A DNA stretch of 64,000 nt from Thiodiazotropha sp040507005 (GTDB lineage Bacteria; Pseudomonadota; Gammaproteobacteria; Chromatiales; Chromatiaceae). A program made the position numbers and the translations under genes. The notes beneath the pieces were generated by a model that was not told the DNA's origin, ran no database searches, and saw only the letters and a program-made list of their open reading frames with translations. Location of the stretch: NCBI GenBank assembly GCA_040507005.1, contig JBEVVS010000039.1, forward strand, positions 1 to 64,000, in the 5' to 3' direction. Shown here in pieces: positions 1-7,719 of the stretch (its first letter is position 1; every line of letters starts with the position of its first letter).

Positions 1-93
1 GCCCCGATTGCGATGGAAGAGGGTCTGCGCTTTGCGATCCGCGAAGGCGGCCGGACCGTGGGTGCCGGTGTGGTATCCAAGATTATCGAGTAA
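1..93 (+). CDS. tuf: Elongation factor Tu, C-terminal end (partial)
   Basis: The window opens inside the last 31 codons of a gene whose product ends in GAGVVSKIIE, the typical C-terminus of elongation factor Tu (domain 3), the GTPase that delivers aminoacyl-tRNA to the ribosome. The rest lies outside the window. The stop codon is only 6 bases before the rpsJ ATG, so the str operon (rpsL-rpsG-fusA-tuf in relatives) probably reads straight into the S10 operon; the shared transcript is inference from the spacing. Confidence 0.95.
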   Translation, partial: APIAMEEGLRFAIREGGRTVGAGVVSKIIE

Positions 94-99
94 GTGATA

Positions 100-411
100 A
101 TGGCTAACCAGAGAATACGAATTCGTCTGAAAGCATTTGATCATCGACTGATTGATCAATCTGCCCGTGAAATAGTGGAGACCGCCAAGCGCACAGGTGC
201 GCATGTACGTGGTCCAATTCCGCTGCCGACAAAGAATGAGCGATACACCATTTTGATTTCACCGCATGTCAACAAGGATGCGCGTGATCAATATGAGATC
301 CGCACACACAAGCGTCTGCTCGATATCGTCGAGCCGACCGACAAGACCGTGGATGCGCTGATGAAGCTCGATTTGGCTGCCGGCGTCGATGTGCAGATCA
401 AACTGAACTGA
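100..411 (+). CDS. rpsJ: 30S ribosomal protein S10
   Basis: The 103-residue product matches the length of E. coli S10 and has its hallmark stretches (MANQRIRIRLKAFDHRLID, ISPHVNKDARDQYEIRTH). S10 is a small-subunit head protein that also acts in NusB-dependent transcription antitermination. An in-frame GTG lies six bases upstream, directly after the tuf stop, but the ATG at 100 gives the family N-terminus and was chosen. It is the first gene of the S10 operon, yet no S10-type leader precedes it: the upstream gene ends 6 bases away. Confidence 0.97.
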   Translation: MANQRIRIRLKAFDHRLIDQSAREIVETAKRTGAHVRGPIPLPTKNERYTILISPHVNKDARDQYEIRTHKRLLDIVEPTDKTVDALMKLDLAAGVDVQIKLN

Positions 412-421
412 GGTTAGAACG

Positions 422-1072
422 ATGGCGATTGGAGTAGTCGGACGTAAAGCGGGAATGACCCGGATATTTACCGAGCAGGGAGAATCCATCCCGGTTACGG
501 TGATCGAGGTTGAGCCCAACCGAGTCACGCAGATGAAAAGTGACGAGACTGATGGTTACTTGGCTATTCAGGTCACCACGGGTGCGCGTAAGAGCTCACG
601 TGTGAGTAAGCCAGCTTCAGGCCATTATGCGAAAGCAGGCATCGAAGCCGGACGCGGCATATGGGAGTTCCGTGCCGAGGAATCCGACGTCGAGGGTATC
701 GAGGTCGGCAGTGAGATCAAGGCTGATCGGTTCGAGGCCGGACAGATCGTCGATGTACGTGGACGTTCCCAGGGTAAGGGATATCAAGGCGGCGTCAAAC
801 GCCATAACTTCCGCATGCAGGATGCCACTCACGGCAACTCGTTGTCGCATCGTGCGCCCGGATCGATCGGACAGTGTCAGACGCCCGGACGTGTCTTCAA
901 AGGCAAGAAGATGGCGGGTCAGATGGGTGCGGTACAGCGTTGTCAGCAGAATCTGGAAGTCGTACGCGTTGATGCAGAGCGGAATCTATTGTTGGTAAAA
1001 GGCTCTGTGCCAGGCTCCAAAGGCGGTGATTTGATTGTCACCCCTGCGGTGAAGATGAAGAATAAAGGGTGA
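422..1072 (+). CDS. rplC: 50S ribosomal protein L3
   Basis: The 216-residue product is slightly longer than E. coli L3 (209). It starts MAIGVVGRKAGMTRIF and carries the loop GSIGQCQTPGRVFKGKKMAG that reaches toward the peptidyl-transferase centre; the Gln in this loop is the residue methylated by PrmB in E. coli. L3 is an early assembly protein of the 50S subunit. A GAGGTTAG ribosome-binding site lies just before the start. The stop codon overlaps a possible GTG start of rplD, so translation of the two is probably coupled. Confidence 0.97.
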   Translation: MAIGVVGRKAGMTRIFTEQGESIPVTVIEVEPNRVTQMKSDETDGYLAIQVTTGARKSSRVSKPASGHYAKAGIEAGRGIWEFRAEESDVEGIEVGSEIKADRFEAGQIVDVRGRSQGKGYQGGVKRHNFRMQDATHGNSLSHRAPGSIGQCQTPGRVFKGKKMAGQMGAVQRCQQNLEVVRVDAERNLLLVKGSVPGSKGGDLIVTPAVKMKNKG

Positions 1073-1077
1073 GTCTG

Positions 1078-1689
1078 ATGGAACTCAATGTACAAACAGC
1101 TGTAGGTGCACAAACCCTGAAGGTCTCTGACGAGGTCTTCGGTGCGGAGTTTAAGCAATCACTGGTGCATCAAGTGGTATCGGCCTATATGGCCGGTGCG
1201 CGTGCCGGCACCAAAGCACAGAAAAATCGCTCTGCAGTGGCAGGCGGCGGGGCCAAGCCTTTTCGTCAAAAAGGTACGGGTCGTGCGCGAGCGGGTACCA
1301 GTCGCAGCCCGATTTGGCGCAGTGGTGGCGTGAACTTCGCAGCATCCCCACGCAGCTATGCCCAGAAGATCAACCGGAAAATGTATCGTGGCGCAATTCG
1401 TTCGATTCTATCTGAACTGAATCGGCAGGATAGGTTGGTGGTGGTGGATGAAATCGCCATAACCGAACCCAAAACCAAACAGCTGGTTGAAAAGCTAAAA
1501 GGTATGGATCTAAGCGACGTATTGGTTGTGACCCTGAAGCCGGACGAGAATCTCTACCTGGCATCCAGGAATCTCTACGGTGTCGATGTACGGGATATCG
1601 ATGAGATCGATCCGGTCAGTCTGGTGGCTTATGAGAAGGTCTTGGTCACTGAAGGTGCAGTTAAGAAACTCGAGGAGCGACTGGCATGA
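1078..1689 (+). CDS. rplD: 50S ribosomal protein L4
   Basis: This 203-residue protein has the L4 signature (AGARAGTKAQKNRS, GGGAKPFRQKGTGRAR, RSPIWRSGG), which forms the long loop lining the peptide exit tunnel. A GTG start at 1069 would add three residues; the ATG at 1078 matches the MEL start of E. coli L4 and has GGGTGAG upstream. In E. coli free L4 represses the S10 operon through the S10 leader; that leader is not recognisable here, so this feedback may be absent or placed elsewhere (inference). Its stop overlaps the rplW start. Confidence 0.96.
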   Translation: MELNVQTAVGAQTLKVSDEVFGAEFKQSLVHQVVSAYMAGARAGTKAQKNRSAVAGGGAKPFRQKGTGRARAGTSRSPIWRSGGVNFAASPRSYAQKINRKMYRGAIRSILSELNRQDRLVVVDEIAITEPKTKQLVEKLKGMDLSDVLVVTLKPDENLYLASRNLYGVDVRDIDEIDPVSLVAYEKVLVTEGAVKKLEERLA

Positions 1690-1982
1690 ACAACGAGCGT
1701 CTGATGAAGGTTCTGCTCAGTCCTGTGGTATCTGAGAAGAGTAGTGTGGTTGCTGATGCCAACCAACAATATACCTTTCGCGTTGCAACCGACGCCACCA
1801 AGCGAGAGATCGCAAAGGCAGTTGAGAAGCTGTTCGAGGTCGAGGTCGAGCGGGTGCAGGTTGTAAATTGCAAAGGCAAAACGAAGCGCTTTGGTCAAGT
1901 CAACGGTAAACGTTCAGACTGGAAAAAGGCATATGTTCGTCTCAAGCCCGGAAACGATATCGATTTCGCGACCGGTGCGTGA
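1686..1982 (+). CDS. rplW: 50S ribosomal protein L23
   Basis: The 98-residue product has the L23 pattern MKVLLSPVVSEKS near its N-terminus and the basic KGKTKRFG loop followed by DWKKAYVRL. L23 sits at the exit of the peptide tunnel and is the docking site for trigger factor and SRP. Its ATG overlaps the stop of rplD by four bases (ATGA), the usual sign of translational coupling. Length agrees with the family (about 100). Confidence 0.96.
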   Translation: MNNERLMKVLLSPVVSEKSSVVADANQQYTFRVATDATKREIAKAVEKLFEVEVERVQVVNCKGKTKRFGQVNGKRSDWKKAYVRLKPGNDIDFATGA

Positions 1983-2005
1983 GTAAATAAGACAGGATTT
2001 GGATT

Positions 2006-2833
2006 ATGGCAGTCGTTAAATCAAAACCGACCTCCGCGGGCCGCAGATTTGTGGTCAAGGTTGTCAATGATGAGCTCCATAAGGGTGCGCCCTATGGCCC
2101 ATTGGTGGCAAAAAAGACTAAGAGTGGCGGTCGTAACAATAACGGTCGTATCACTACGCGTCATCGTGGCGGTGGTCATAAACAACGCTATCGCATCATC
2201 GATTTCAAGCGCAACAAGGAAGGTATTCCGGCAACGGTTGAACGCCTTGAATACGATCCGAATCGGACCGCGCATATTGCGCTGATCCGTTACGCGGATG
2301 GTGAACGCGCCTACATCATCGCTCCCAACAACCTGCATGTGGGTGACAAAGTCGAGTCAGGTTCAGGTGTTGCGATCAAAGTGGGTAACTGCCTGCCATT
2401 GAGGAATATGCCGCTGGGTTCAGTGGTTCATTGCATCGAAATGAAGCCTGGCAAGGGTGCACAGCTTGCACGCTCTGCGGGTGCTTCGGTGCAGCTGGTG
2501 GCTCGGGAAGGCGAATATGCCACCCTGCGTCTCCGCTCTGGTGAAATGCGCAAGGTTCTTGCTGACTGCCGCGCAGTCATCGGCGAGGTTTCAAACTCCG
2601 AGCACACCCTGCGCTCTTTAGGTAAGGCGGGTGCCACACGTTGGAAGGGTATACGTCCAACCGTACGTGGTGTTGTCATGAACCCTGTTGATCATCCCCA
2701 TGGCGGTGGTGAAGGTCGTACCTCGGGTGGTCGTCATCCGGTATCGCCCTGGGGTGTGCCAACCAAAGGGTATAAAACCCGTACCAATAAACGCACAAAC
2801 AAGATGATTGTGCGCCGTAGAAACCGTAAATAA
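2006..2833 (+). CDS. rplB: 50S ribosomal protein L2
   Basis: This 275-residue protein shows the L2 landmarks: RHRGGGHKQRYR near residue 50, a central SH3-like RNA-binding region, and the C-terminal segment VMNPVDHPHGGGEGR with the conserved His required for peptidyl transfer. L2 binds 23S rRNA near the subunit interface and helps subunits associate. It follows rplW after 23 bases that hold an AGGA-type ribosome-binding site. Length is as expected (273 in E. coli). Confidence 0.97.
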   Translation: MAVVKSKPTSAGRRFVVKVVNDELHKGAPYGPLVAKKTKSGGRNNNGRITTRHRGGGHKQRYRIIDFKRNKEGIPATVERLEYDPNRTAHIALIRYADGERAYIIAPNNLHVGDKVESGSGVAIKVGNCLPLRNMPLGSVVHCIEMKPGKGAQLARSAGASVQLVAREGEYATLRLRSGEMRKVLADCRAVIGEVSNSEHTLRSLGKAGATRWKGIRPTVRGVVMNPVDHPHGGGEGRTSGGRHPVSPWGVPTKGYKTRTNKRTNKMIVRRRNRK

Positions 2834-2852
2834 TTGATTAGGGGTTAGAGTC

Positions 2853-3125
2853 GTGCCACGTTCAATCAGAAAAGGCCCATTCATTGACCACCATTTGATG
2901 AAGAAGGTGGATGAGGCGGTAGCCCAGAACAACAAACGTCCTATCAAGACCTGGTCGCGCAGATCACTCGTGGCGCCGGAGATGGTTGGACTGACAATCG
3001 CTGTATACAACGGCAAACAGCATGTTCCGGTGTTGGTATCGGAGAACATGGTCGGACACAAGTTGGGTGAGTTCGCGCTGACCCGCACTTATCGTGGCCA
3101 TGCCGCCGATAAGAAGTCCAAGTAG
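2853..3125 (+). CDS. rpsS: 30S ribosomal protein S19
   Basis: The 90-residue product begins MPRSIRKGPFIDHHLMKKV and ends with the conserved KLGEFALTRTYRGHAADKK, typical of S19, a head protein of the small subunit that binds 16S rRNA together with S13. The start codon is GTG with GGGGTTAGAG upstream; no ATG gives a better match to the family N-terminus. It is two residues shorter than E. coli S19 and lies between rplB and rplV as in other S10 operons. Confidence 0.96.
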   Translation: MPRSIRKGPFIDHHLMKKVDEAVAQNNKRPIKTWSRRSLVAPEMVGLTIAVYNGKQHVPVLVSENMVGHKLGEFALTRTYRGHAADKKSK

Positions 3126-3136
3126 AGGAAGTGACG

Positions 3137-3469
3137 ATGCAGACTACAGCAAAATTGCGTCATGCCCGGATTTCTGCTCAGAAGGGACGACTGATCGCCG
3201 ATCAGATTCGTGGTCTTCCCGTTGAGCAGGCCCTGGATCTTCTCTCTTTCAGTAAGAAGAAGGGTGCTGGGTTGGTAAAAAAGGTGCTTGAATCGGCGAT
3301 CGCTAATGCAGAGCACAACGATGGTGCGGACATCGATGAGTTGAAGGTTTCAGCCGTCAGCGTCGATGAGGGTCCGACCATGAAGCGTATTCGTGCACGT
3401 GCCAAAGGTCGTGCAACCAGGATTCTCAAACGCACCAGTCACATCAACGTGACAGTTGCGGAAAAGTAA
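3137..3469 (+). CDS. rplV: 50S ribosomal protein L22
   Basis: The 110-residue protein has the same length as E. coli L22 and the family core KKVLESAIANAEHNDGADID plus the GPTMKRIRARAKGRA hairpin that reaches into the exit tunnel, where macrolide-resistance changes occur in other species. A GTG six bases upstream is in frame, but the ATG at 3137 with GAGGAAGTGACG before it gives the family N-terminus. It follows the rpsS stop by 11 bases. Confidence 0.96.
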   Translation: MQTTAKLRHARISAQKGRLIADQIRGLPVEQALDLLSFSKKKGAGLVKKVLESAIANAEHNDGADIDELKVSAVSVDEGPTMKRIRARAKGRATRILKRTSHINVTVAEK

Positions 3470-3487
3470 CAGGCAAGAGAGGCCGAA

Positions 3488-4171
3488 ATGGGTCAAAAAG
3501 TACATCCAACCGGGATTCGTCTTGGCATCGTAAAAGACTGGACATCCAAGTGGTATGCGGATTCCAAGCACTATGCGGATCTGTTGAACAATGATCTCGA
3601 AGTCAGGGAATTCTTGAAAAAGAAGTTGTCCCAGGCGTCTGTCAGCCGTATACAGATCGATCGCCCTGCAAACAACGCCCACATCACTGTCCACACGGCA
3701 CGTCCTGGACTGGTGATCGGCAAAAAGGGCGAGGATATCGATGCCTTGAGGGCAGAGGTTTCCGGCATGATGGGAATTCCCGTCCACATGAGCATCGAAG
3801 AGATTCGCAAGCCAGAGCTCGATGCCCAGTTGGTGGCTGAGAGTATCGCCCAGCAATTGGAAAGACGCGTGATGTTCCGCAGGGCCATGAAGCGGTCGGT
3901 ACAGAACGCCATGCGCCTGGGTGCCGAGGGTATCAAGGTCAACATCAGCGGACGACTCAACGGCGCTGAAATCGCCCGCTCCGAGTGGTACCGCGAAGGG
4001 CGGGTGCCGCTGCATACCCTGCGTGCGGATATCGACTACGGATTCGCGGAAGCGAATACAACCTATGGCATCATCGGCGTCAAGGTGTGGGTCTTCAAAG
4101 GTGAAGTCTACGGTGATAATGAGGAAGTTGAAGTAGAAACCAAAACTACCTCGTCGGGTAAGAGGTCGTAA
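3488..4171 (+). CDS. rpsC: 30S ribosomal protein S3
   Basis: This 227-residue protein starts MGQKVHPTGIRLGIVKDW and has an N-terminal KH domain with the RPGLVIGKKGEDI motif, then the S3 C-terminal domain. S3 lies at the mRNA entry channel and contributes to the ribosomal helicase activity. The tail is acidic-basic mixed (EVEVETKTTSSGKRS). It is six residues shorter than the E. coli protein. A GAGAGGCC ribosome-binding site precedes the ATG. Confidence 0.97.
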   Translation: MGQKVHPTGIRLGIVKDWTSKWYADSKHYADLLNNDLEVREFLKKKLSQASVSRIQIDRPANNAHITVHTARPGLVIGKKGEDIDALRAEVSGMMGIPVHMSIEEIRKPELDAQLVAESIAQQLERRVMFRRAMKRSVQNAMRLGAEGIKVNISGRLNGAEIARSEWYREGRVPLHTLRADIDYGFAEANTTYGIIGVKVWVFKGEVYGDNEEVEVETKTTSSGKRS

Positions 4172-4174
4172 GCA

Positions 4175-4588
4175 ATGTTACAACCTAAACGGACAAAATT
4201 TCGCAAACAGCACAAAGGGCGCAATCGCGGGCTGGCCTTCAAAGGCAGCGATGTCTCTTTCGGTGAATATGGCCTTAAATCCACCGGTCGCGGCCGAATC
4301 ACGGCGCGACAGATCGAAGCCGCTAGGCGTGCCATCACCAGGCATGTGAAACGTGGCGGTAAAATCTGGATTCGCATTTTTCCGGACAAACCGATCACGA
4401 AGAAACCTTTGGAAGTTCGCCAAGGTAAAGGTAAGGGTAACGTTGAATACTGGGTTGCCCAGATTCAGCCCGGTCGTATGCTCTACGAGATCGAAGGTAT
4501 CTCAGAAGAGTTGGCCCGAGAGGCATTTGCGCTGGCTTCTGCCAAGTTGCCCGTATCGACCACATTTGTGAAGCGGACGGTAATGTAA
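4175..4588 (+). CDS. rplP: 50S ribosomal protein L16
   Basis: The 137-residue product starts MLQPKRTKFRKQHKGRNRG and includes GRGRITARQIEAARRAI and the FPDKPITKKP segment, all typical of L16. This protein contacts the A-site tRNA elbow and is needed for late 50S assembly; an Arg in the segment after FPDKPITKKPLEVR is the site hydroxylated by RoxA (YcfD) in E. coli. It begins three bases after rpsC and its stop overlaps the rpmC ATG by one base, indicating coupled translation. Confidence 0.96.
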   Translation: MLQPKRTKFRKQHKGRNRGLAFKGSDVSFGEYGLKSTGRGRITARQIEAARRAITRHVKRGGKIWIRIFPDKPITKKPLEVRQGKGKGNVEYWVAQIQPGRMLYEIEGISEELAREAFALASAKLPVSTTFVKRTVM

Positions 4589-4788
4589 TGAAAGCATCAG
4601 AGTTAAGAGAAAAGTCTCAACAAGAGCTGACAACTACCCTCGAAGAACTTCTCAAGGAGCAGTTTAATCTGCGTATGCAGCGGGGCACCGGTCAATTGGC
4701 CAAGCCATCACGCATGCGAGAAGTCCGCAAGGATATTGCACGTGTGAAAACTCTAATGAATGAACAGAAGTCGGGTGACGCATCATGA
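4588..4788 (+). CDS. rpmC: 50S ribosomal protein L29
   Basis: This 66-residue all-helical protein has the L29 pattern MKASELREKSQQEL and LLKEQFNLRMQRGTGQL. It binds near the peptide exit tunnel next to L23 and is part of the chaperone and SRP docking surface. It overlaps both neighbours (TAATG with rplP, ATGA with rpsQ), so it is almost certainly translationally coupled. Length is close to the 63 residues of E. coli. Confidence 0.95.
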   Translation: MKASELREKSQQELTTTLEELLKEQFNLRMQRGTGQLAKPSRMREVRKDIARVKTLMNEQKSGDAS

Positions 4789-5045
4789 GTGAACAGCAGG
4801 CAACGAACCGGACCCTGGTAGGTCAAGTTGTGAGCAGCGCAATGGATAAATCGATCACCGTTTCGGTTGAACGACGCGTTAAGCACCCGGTTTACGGAAA
4901 ATTCATGCGCCGTTCCACCAAGGTGCACGCGCATGACGAAACGAATGAGTGTCAGAAAGGTGATACCGTGATGGTGGAGCAGTGTCGCCCACTGTCGAAG
5001 ACCAAAACCTGGCGTTTGGTTAAAGTACTGGAGCGTGCCAGCTGA
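4785..5045 (+). CDS. rpsQ: 30S ribosomal protein S17
   Basis: The 86-residue OB-fold protein has the S17 sequence features GQVVSSAMDKSITVSVERR, HPVYGKFMRRSTK and CRPLSKTKTWRLV. S17 binds 16S rRNA helices 7 and 11 and is an early assembly protein. Its ATG overlaps the rpmC stop by four bases. It is the last gene of the classical S10 operon; the next gene, rplN, starts 54 bases later, the place where E. coli has the spc promoter. I found no convincing promoter there. Confidence 0.96.
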   Translation: MSEQQATNRTLVGQVVSSAMDKSITVSVERRVKHPVYGKFMRRSTKVHAHDETNECQKGDTVMVEQCRPLSKTKTWRLVKVLERAS

Positions 5046-5099
5046 GATTTTGTCCTCAGCGTGCGACCTATAGATAATATTTGGAATTAGGGCAATACC

Positions 5100-5468
5100 A
5101 TGATTCAGATGCAGACCAACCTCAGTGTTGCTGATAACAGTGGCGCCAAGCAGGTTCAGTGCATAAAGGTGCTGGGTGGTTCTCATCGCCGCTATGCAGG
5201 GATCGGAGACATCGTAAAAGTCAGTGTCAAAGATGCCATACCTAGGGGCAAGGTGAAAAAAGGTGATGTCTACAATGCTGTTGTAGTCAGAACCAAAAAG
5301 GGCGTTCGTCGTCCGGATGGATCAGTGATCCGCTTCGACACCAACGCTGCAGTGCTTTTGAACAATGCATTGCAGCCGATAGGTACGCGTATCTTTGGTC
5401 CGGTGACCCGTGAATTAAGGAGTGAGCGATTTATGAAAATTATTTCGCTTGCACCAGAAGTTTTGTGA
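5100..5468 (+). CDS. rplN: 50S ribosomal protein L14
   Basis: The 122-residue product (123 in E. coli) carries the L14 signature MIQMQTNLSVADNSGAKQ, GDIVKVSVKDAIPRGKVKKG and FGPVTRELR. L14 forms part of intersubunit bridge B5/B8 and is the binding site of the silencing factor RsfS. It is the first gene of the spc segment (rplN to rpmJ). A TTAGGG-type site lies before the ATG. Confidence 0.96.
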   Translation: MIQMQTNLSVADNSGAKQVQCIKVLGGSHRRYAGIGDIVKVSVKDAIPRGKVKKGDVYNAVVVRTKKGVRRPDGSVIRFDTNAAVLLNNALQPIGTRIFGPVTRELRSERFMKIISLAPEVL

Positions 5469-5477
5469 GGCGGCATC

Positions 5478-5798
5478 ATGGCAAGCAAGATCAAAAAAGG
5501 TGACGAAGTCATCGTCATCAGCGGAAAGGATAAAGGTAAACGCGGTACCGTAGTCAGAATGCTGCAGGATGACCGTTTGGTTGTTGAAAATGTCAATATG
5601 GCAAAGAAACATACCAAGCCCAATCCTAATCGCGGTGAGCCAGGCGGCATTCTCGATAAAGAGATGCCTTTGCACATTTCAAATGTAGCCCTCTACAATC
5701 CGGTAACCGACAAGGGCGATCGGGTTGGGTTTAAAATTCTTGAAGATGGCAAAAAGGTTCGAGTCTTTAAATCGAATCAAGAAGTCGTCGACATCTGA
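5478..5798 (+). CDS. rplX: 50S ribosomal protein L24
   Basis: The 106-residue protein has an N-terminal KOW motif (KKGDEVIVISGKDKGKRGTV) and the segment NMAKKHTKPNP, both typical of L24, one of the two proteins that initiate 50S assembly. It lies nine bases after rplN. In E. coli the S8 repressor-binding site covers the rplX-rplE junction; I could not recognise an equivalent fold by eye in the 13 bases here. Confidence 0.96.
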   Translation: MASKIKKGDEVIVISGKDKGKRGTVVRMLQDDRLVVENVNMAKKHTKPNPNRGEPGGILDKEMPLHISNVALYNPVTDKGDRVGFKILEDGKKVRVFKSNQEVVDI

Positions 5799-5811
5799 GG
5801 CGTGATCAGAC

Positions 5812-6351
5812 ATGGCAAGATTACAGCAAGAATATCAGGATACTATCGTCCAGGAGCTGATGGATAAGTTTCAGTTCGGCAGCATCATGCAGGTCCCCAA
5901 GATCTCTAAGATCACTCTGAACATGGGTGTCGGTGAGGCGATTGGCGACAAGAAAGTGCTAGAAAATGCGGTTGGTGATATGGAGAAGATCGCCGGTCAG
6001 AAGGCGATCATCACCCATGCCCGCAAGTCAATTGCAGGTTTCAAGGTGCGTGAGGGATGGCCCATCGGGTGCAAAGTGACCCTGAGACGCGAGCGGATGT
6101 ATGAATTTCTAGACCGTCTGATCAATATCGCGATACCCCGTATCCGGGATTTTCGTGGTCTGAATGGCAAGTCTTTCGATGGTCGTGGCAACTACTCCAT
6201 GGGCGTTAAAGAACAAATCATGTTTCCAGAAATCGATTATGACAAGATCGACGCAATCCGTGGCTTGGACATTACCATTACCACCACGGCCAAGACCGAT
6301 GAAGAGGGTCGAGCGTTATTGGAAGCCTTTAAATTTCCTTTTAAGAACTGA
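5812..6351 (+). CDS. rplE: 50S ribosomal protein L5
   Basis: This 179-residue protein, identical in length to E. coli L5 without its Met, contains KITLNMGVGEAI, TRKS-like THARKSIAGFKVREGWPIG and the C-terminal DITITTTAKTDEEGRALL. L5 binds 5S rRNA with L18 and L25 and forms bridge B1b with S13. It follows rplX by 13 bases and precedes rpsN by 8. The start ATG gives the family N-terminus MARLQQEYQDTI. Confidence 0.97.
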   Translation: MARLQQEYQDTIVQELMDKFQFGSIMQVPKISKITLNMGVGEAIGDKKVLENAVGDMEKIAGQKAIITHARKSIAGFKVREGWPIGCKVTLRRERMYEFLDRLINIAIPRIRDFRGLNGKSFDGRGNYSMGVKEQIMFPEIDYDKIDAIRGLDITITTTAKTDEEGRALLEAFKFPFKN

Positions 6352-6359
6352 GTCTGAAT

Positions 6360-6665
6360 ATGGCAAAAAAGAGCATGATCGCACGCGAAACCAGACGTGC
6401 CCGTATCGCCTCCCAATATGCTGCCAAGCGCAGTGCTCTGAAGGCGGTGATCAAGAATCCTAACAGCACGTTCGAGCAGATCGAAGAGGCGACTCTGAAA
6501 CTGCAGAAGCTGCCGCGTGACGCGAGCCCGTCCCGTAAGCAGAATCGTTGTCGGGTGACAGGCCGTCCCCACGGCGTCTACCGCAAGTTTGGGCTGTGCA
6601 GGAACAAGCTGCGGGAAGCCGCGATGCGTGGCGATGTTCCGGGGCTTGTTAAAGCCAGCTGGTAA
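6360..6665 (+). CDS. rpsN: 30S ribosomal protein S14, zinc-free type
   Basis: The 101-residue product starts MAKKSMIARETRRARI and ends GDVPGLVKASW. The segment NRCRVTGRPHGVYRKFGLCRNKLRE has only part of the four-cysteine set, so this is the long, zinc-independent form of S14 (101 residues in E. coli). S14 sits in the 30S head near S3 and S10. Downstream, unlike the tight spacing elsewhere in this operon, 103 bases separate it from rpsH and hold a promoter-like and a terminator-like signal. Confidence 0.96.
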   Translation: MAKKSMIARETRRARIASQYAAKRSALKAVIKNPNSTFEQIEEATLKLQKLPRDASPSRKQNRCRVTGRPHGVYRKFGLCRNKLREAAMRGDVPGLVKASW

Positions 6666-6674
6666 GCGTATAAT
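6646..6674 (+). promoter_or_regulatory. Candidate internal promoter before rpsH
   Basis: A perfect TATAAT (6669-6674) stands 17 bases after TTGTTA (6646-6651, four of six consensus positions). The -35 box lies inside the end of rpsN. Transcription would start near 6681, in the rpsN-rpsH gap. This is read directly from the bases; activity is inferred. Confidence 0.5.
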
Positions 6675-6688
6675 TTCGCGCCTTTAAC

Positions 6689-6717
6689 CGGGTCAACTGT
6701 TGGCCCGTTTTGTTTTT
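6689..6717 (+). terminator. Terminator-like hairpin between rpsN and rpsH
   Basis: CGGGTCAA and TTGGCCCG pair over eight positions (one G-T pair) around the loop CTG, followed by TTTTGTTTTT. This is the shape of a Rho-independent terminator, yet it lies in the middle of an essential operon, some 10 bases after the predicted start of the internal promoter. It may act as an attenuator or partial terminator rather than a full stop. Confidence 0.55.
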
Positions 6718-6768
6718 ATAATTTTCGGGTATCGCGCCACAAAGGCGGACTGACCACAGGAGCTCAAT

Positions 6769-7164
6769 ATGAGTATGTCAGATCCCATCGCGGATATGCT
6801 TACACGCATTCGCAATGGCCAGGCAGCGAAGAAGACGACAGTAGAGCTGCCCTCCTCAAAGCTTAAGCTCTCAATTGCTAACCTTCTGAAAGACGAGGGT
6901 TTTCTTCAGGAAGTCTCCATCAATAGCGAAGCCAAGAAGCCGACCCTGGTTTTGGAGCTGCGCTACTATCAGGGGCGTCCGGTTATCGATTTGATCAAGC
7001 GTATCAGCCGTCCCGGCCTGCGTGTCTACAAGGGTAAAAACGATTTGCCCAAGGTGCGCGGTGGACTGGGTGTGGCGATTATCTCCACTTCCAAAGGTGT
7101 GATGTCGGATCGTGCTGCCCGGGAGACGGGTCAGGGCGGTGAAGTCATCGCCTACGTCGCATAA
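6769..7164 (+). CDS. rpsH: 30S ribosomal protein S8
   Basis: The 131-residue protein (130 in E. coli) begins MSMSDPIADMLTRIRNGQAA and contains the SRPGLRVYKG and STSKGVMSDRAARE segments of S8. S8 binds 16S helix 21 early in 30S assembly and in E. coli represses the spc operon by binding mRNA at the rplX-rplE junction. A strong AGGAGCTC ribosome-binding site precedes the ATG. The 103-base gap before it carries candidate internal transcription signals. Confidence 0.97.
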   Translation: MSMSDPIADMLTRIRNGQAAKKTTVELPSSKLKLSIANLLKDEGFLQEVSINSEAKKPTLVLELRYYQGRPVIDLIKRISRPGLRVYKGKNDLPKVRGGLGVAIISTSKGVMSDRAARETGQGGEVIAYVA

Positions 7165-7176
7165 GGGGGTGATGAG

Positions 7177-7710
7177 ATGTCACGTGTAGCTAAAAGCCCG
7201 ATCTCAATACCCTCCGGTGTTACGGTCAAAAAGGCTGATCAGTCCCTGAGCATCAAGGGCCCCAAGGGTGAAATGGCAATGGACCTGCACCCTACAGTGG
7301 ATGTTGCCGAAGAGGACAACACCCTGCAGGTCGCGCCAAAGAGTGAGGACAAGGCTTCCTGGGCCATGGCCGGTACCATGCGGGCGCTGATCAACAATAT
7401 GGTGACCGGTGTTACGCAGGGATTTGAGAAGAAATTACAATTGGTTGGGGTGGGTTATCGCGCCCAAGCCGGCGGCAAGTCCCTCAACCTCAACCTGGGT
7501 TTCTCCCACCCGATCGACTATCCGGTACCTGAGGGCATCAGCATTGCGACCCCATCGGCCACCGAGATTGTCGTCAGTGGAAGTAACAAGCAGCGTGTCG
7601 GCCAAGTGGCCGCGGAAATCCGCGCCTTTCGCCCGCCGGAGCCTTATAAAGGCAAGGGTGTGCGATATGTGGACGAATATGTTGCGCGCAAAGAAGCCAA
7701 GAAGAAATAG
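7177..7710 (+). CDS. rplF: 50S ribosomal protein L6
   Basis: The 177-residue product matches E. coli L6 in length and has the two repeated L6 domains, with GTMRALINNMVTGVTQGFEKK between them and the C-terminal RAFRPPEPYKGKGVRY motif. L6 lies near the GTPase-associated centre and the sarcin-ricin loop. It follows rpsH by 12 bases that include a GGGGGTGATGAG ribosome-binding site. Confidence 0.97.
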   Translation: MSRVAKSPISIPSGVTVKKADQSLSIKGPKGEMAMDLHPTVDVAEEDNTLQVAPKSEDKASWAMAGTMRALINNMVTGVTQGFEKKLQLVGVGYRAQAGGKSLNLNLGFSHPIDYPVPEGISIATPSATEIVVSGSNKQRVGQVAAEIRAFRPPEPYKGKGVRYVDEYVARKEAKKK

Positions 7711-7719
7711 GGTAGAACG

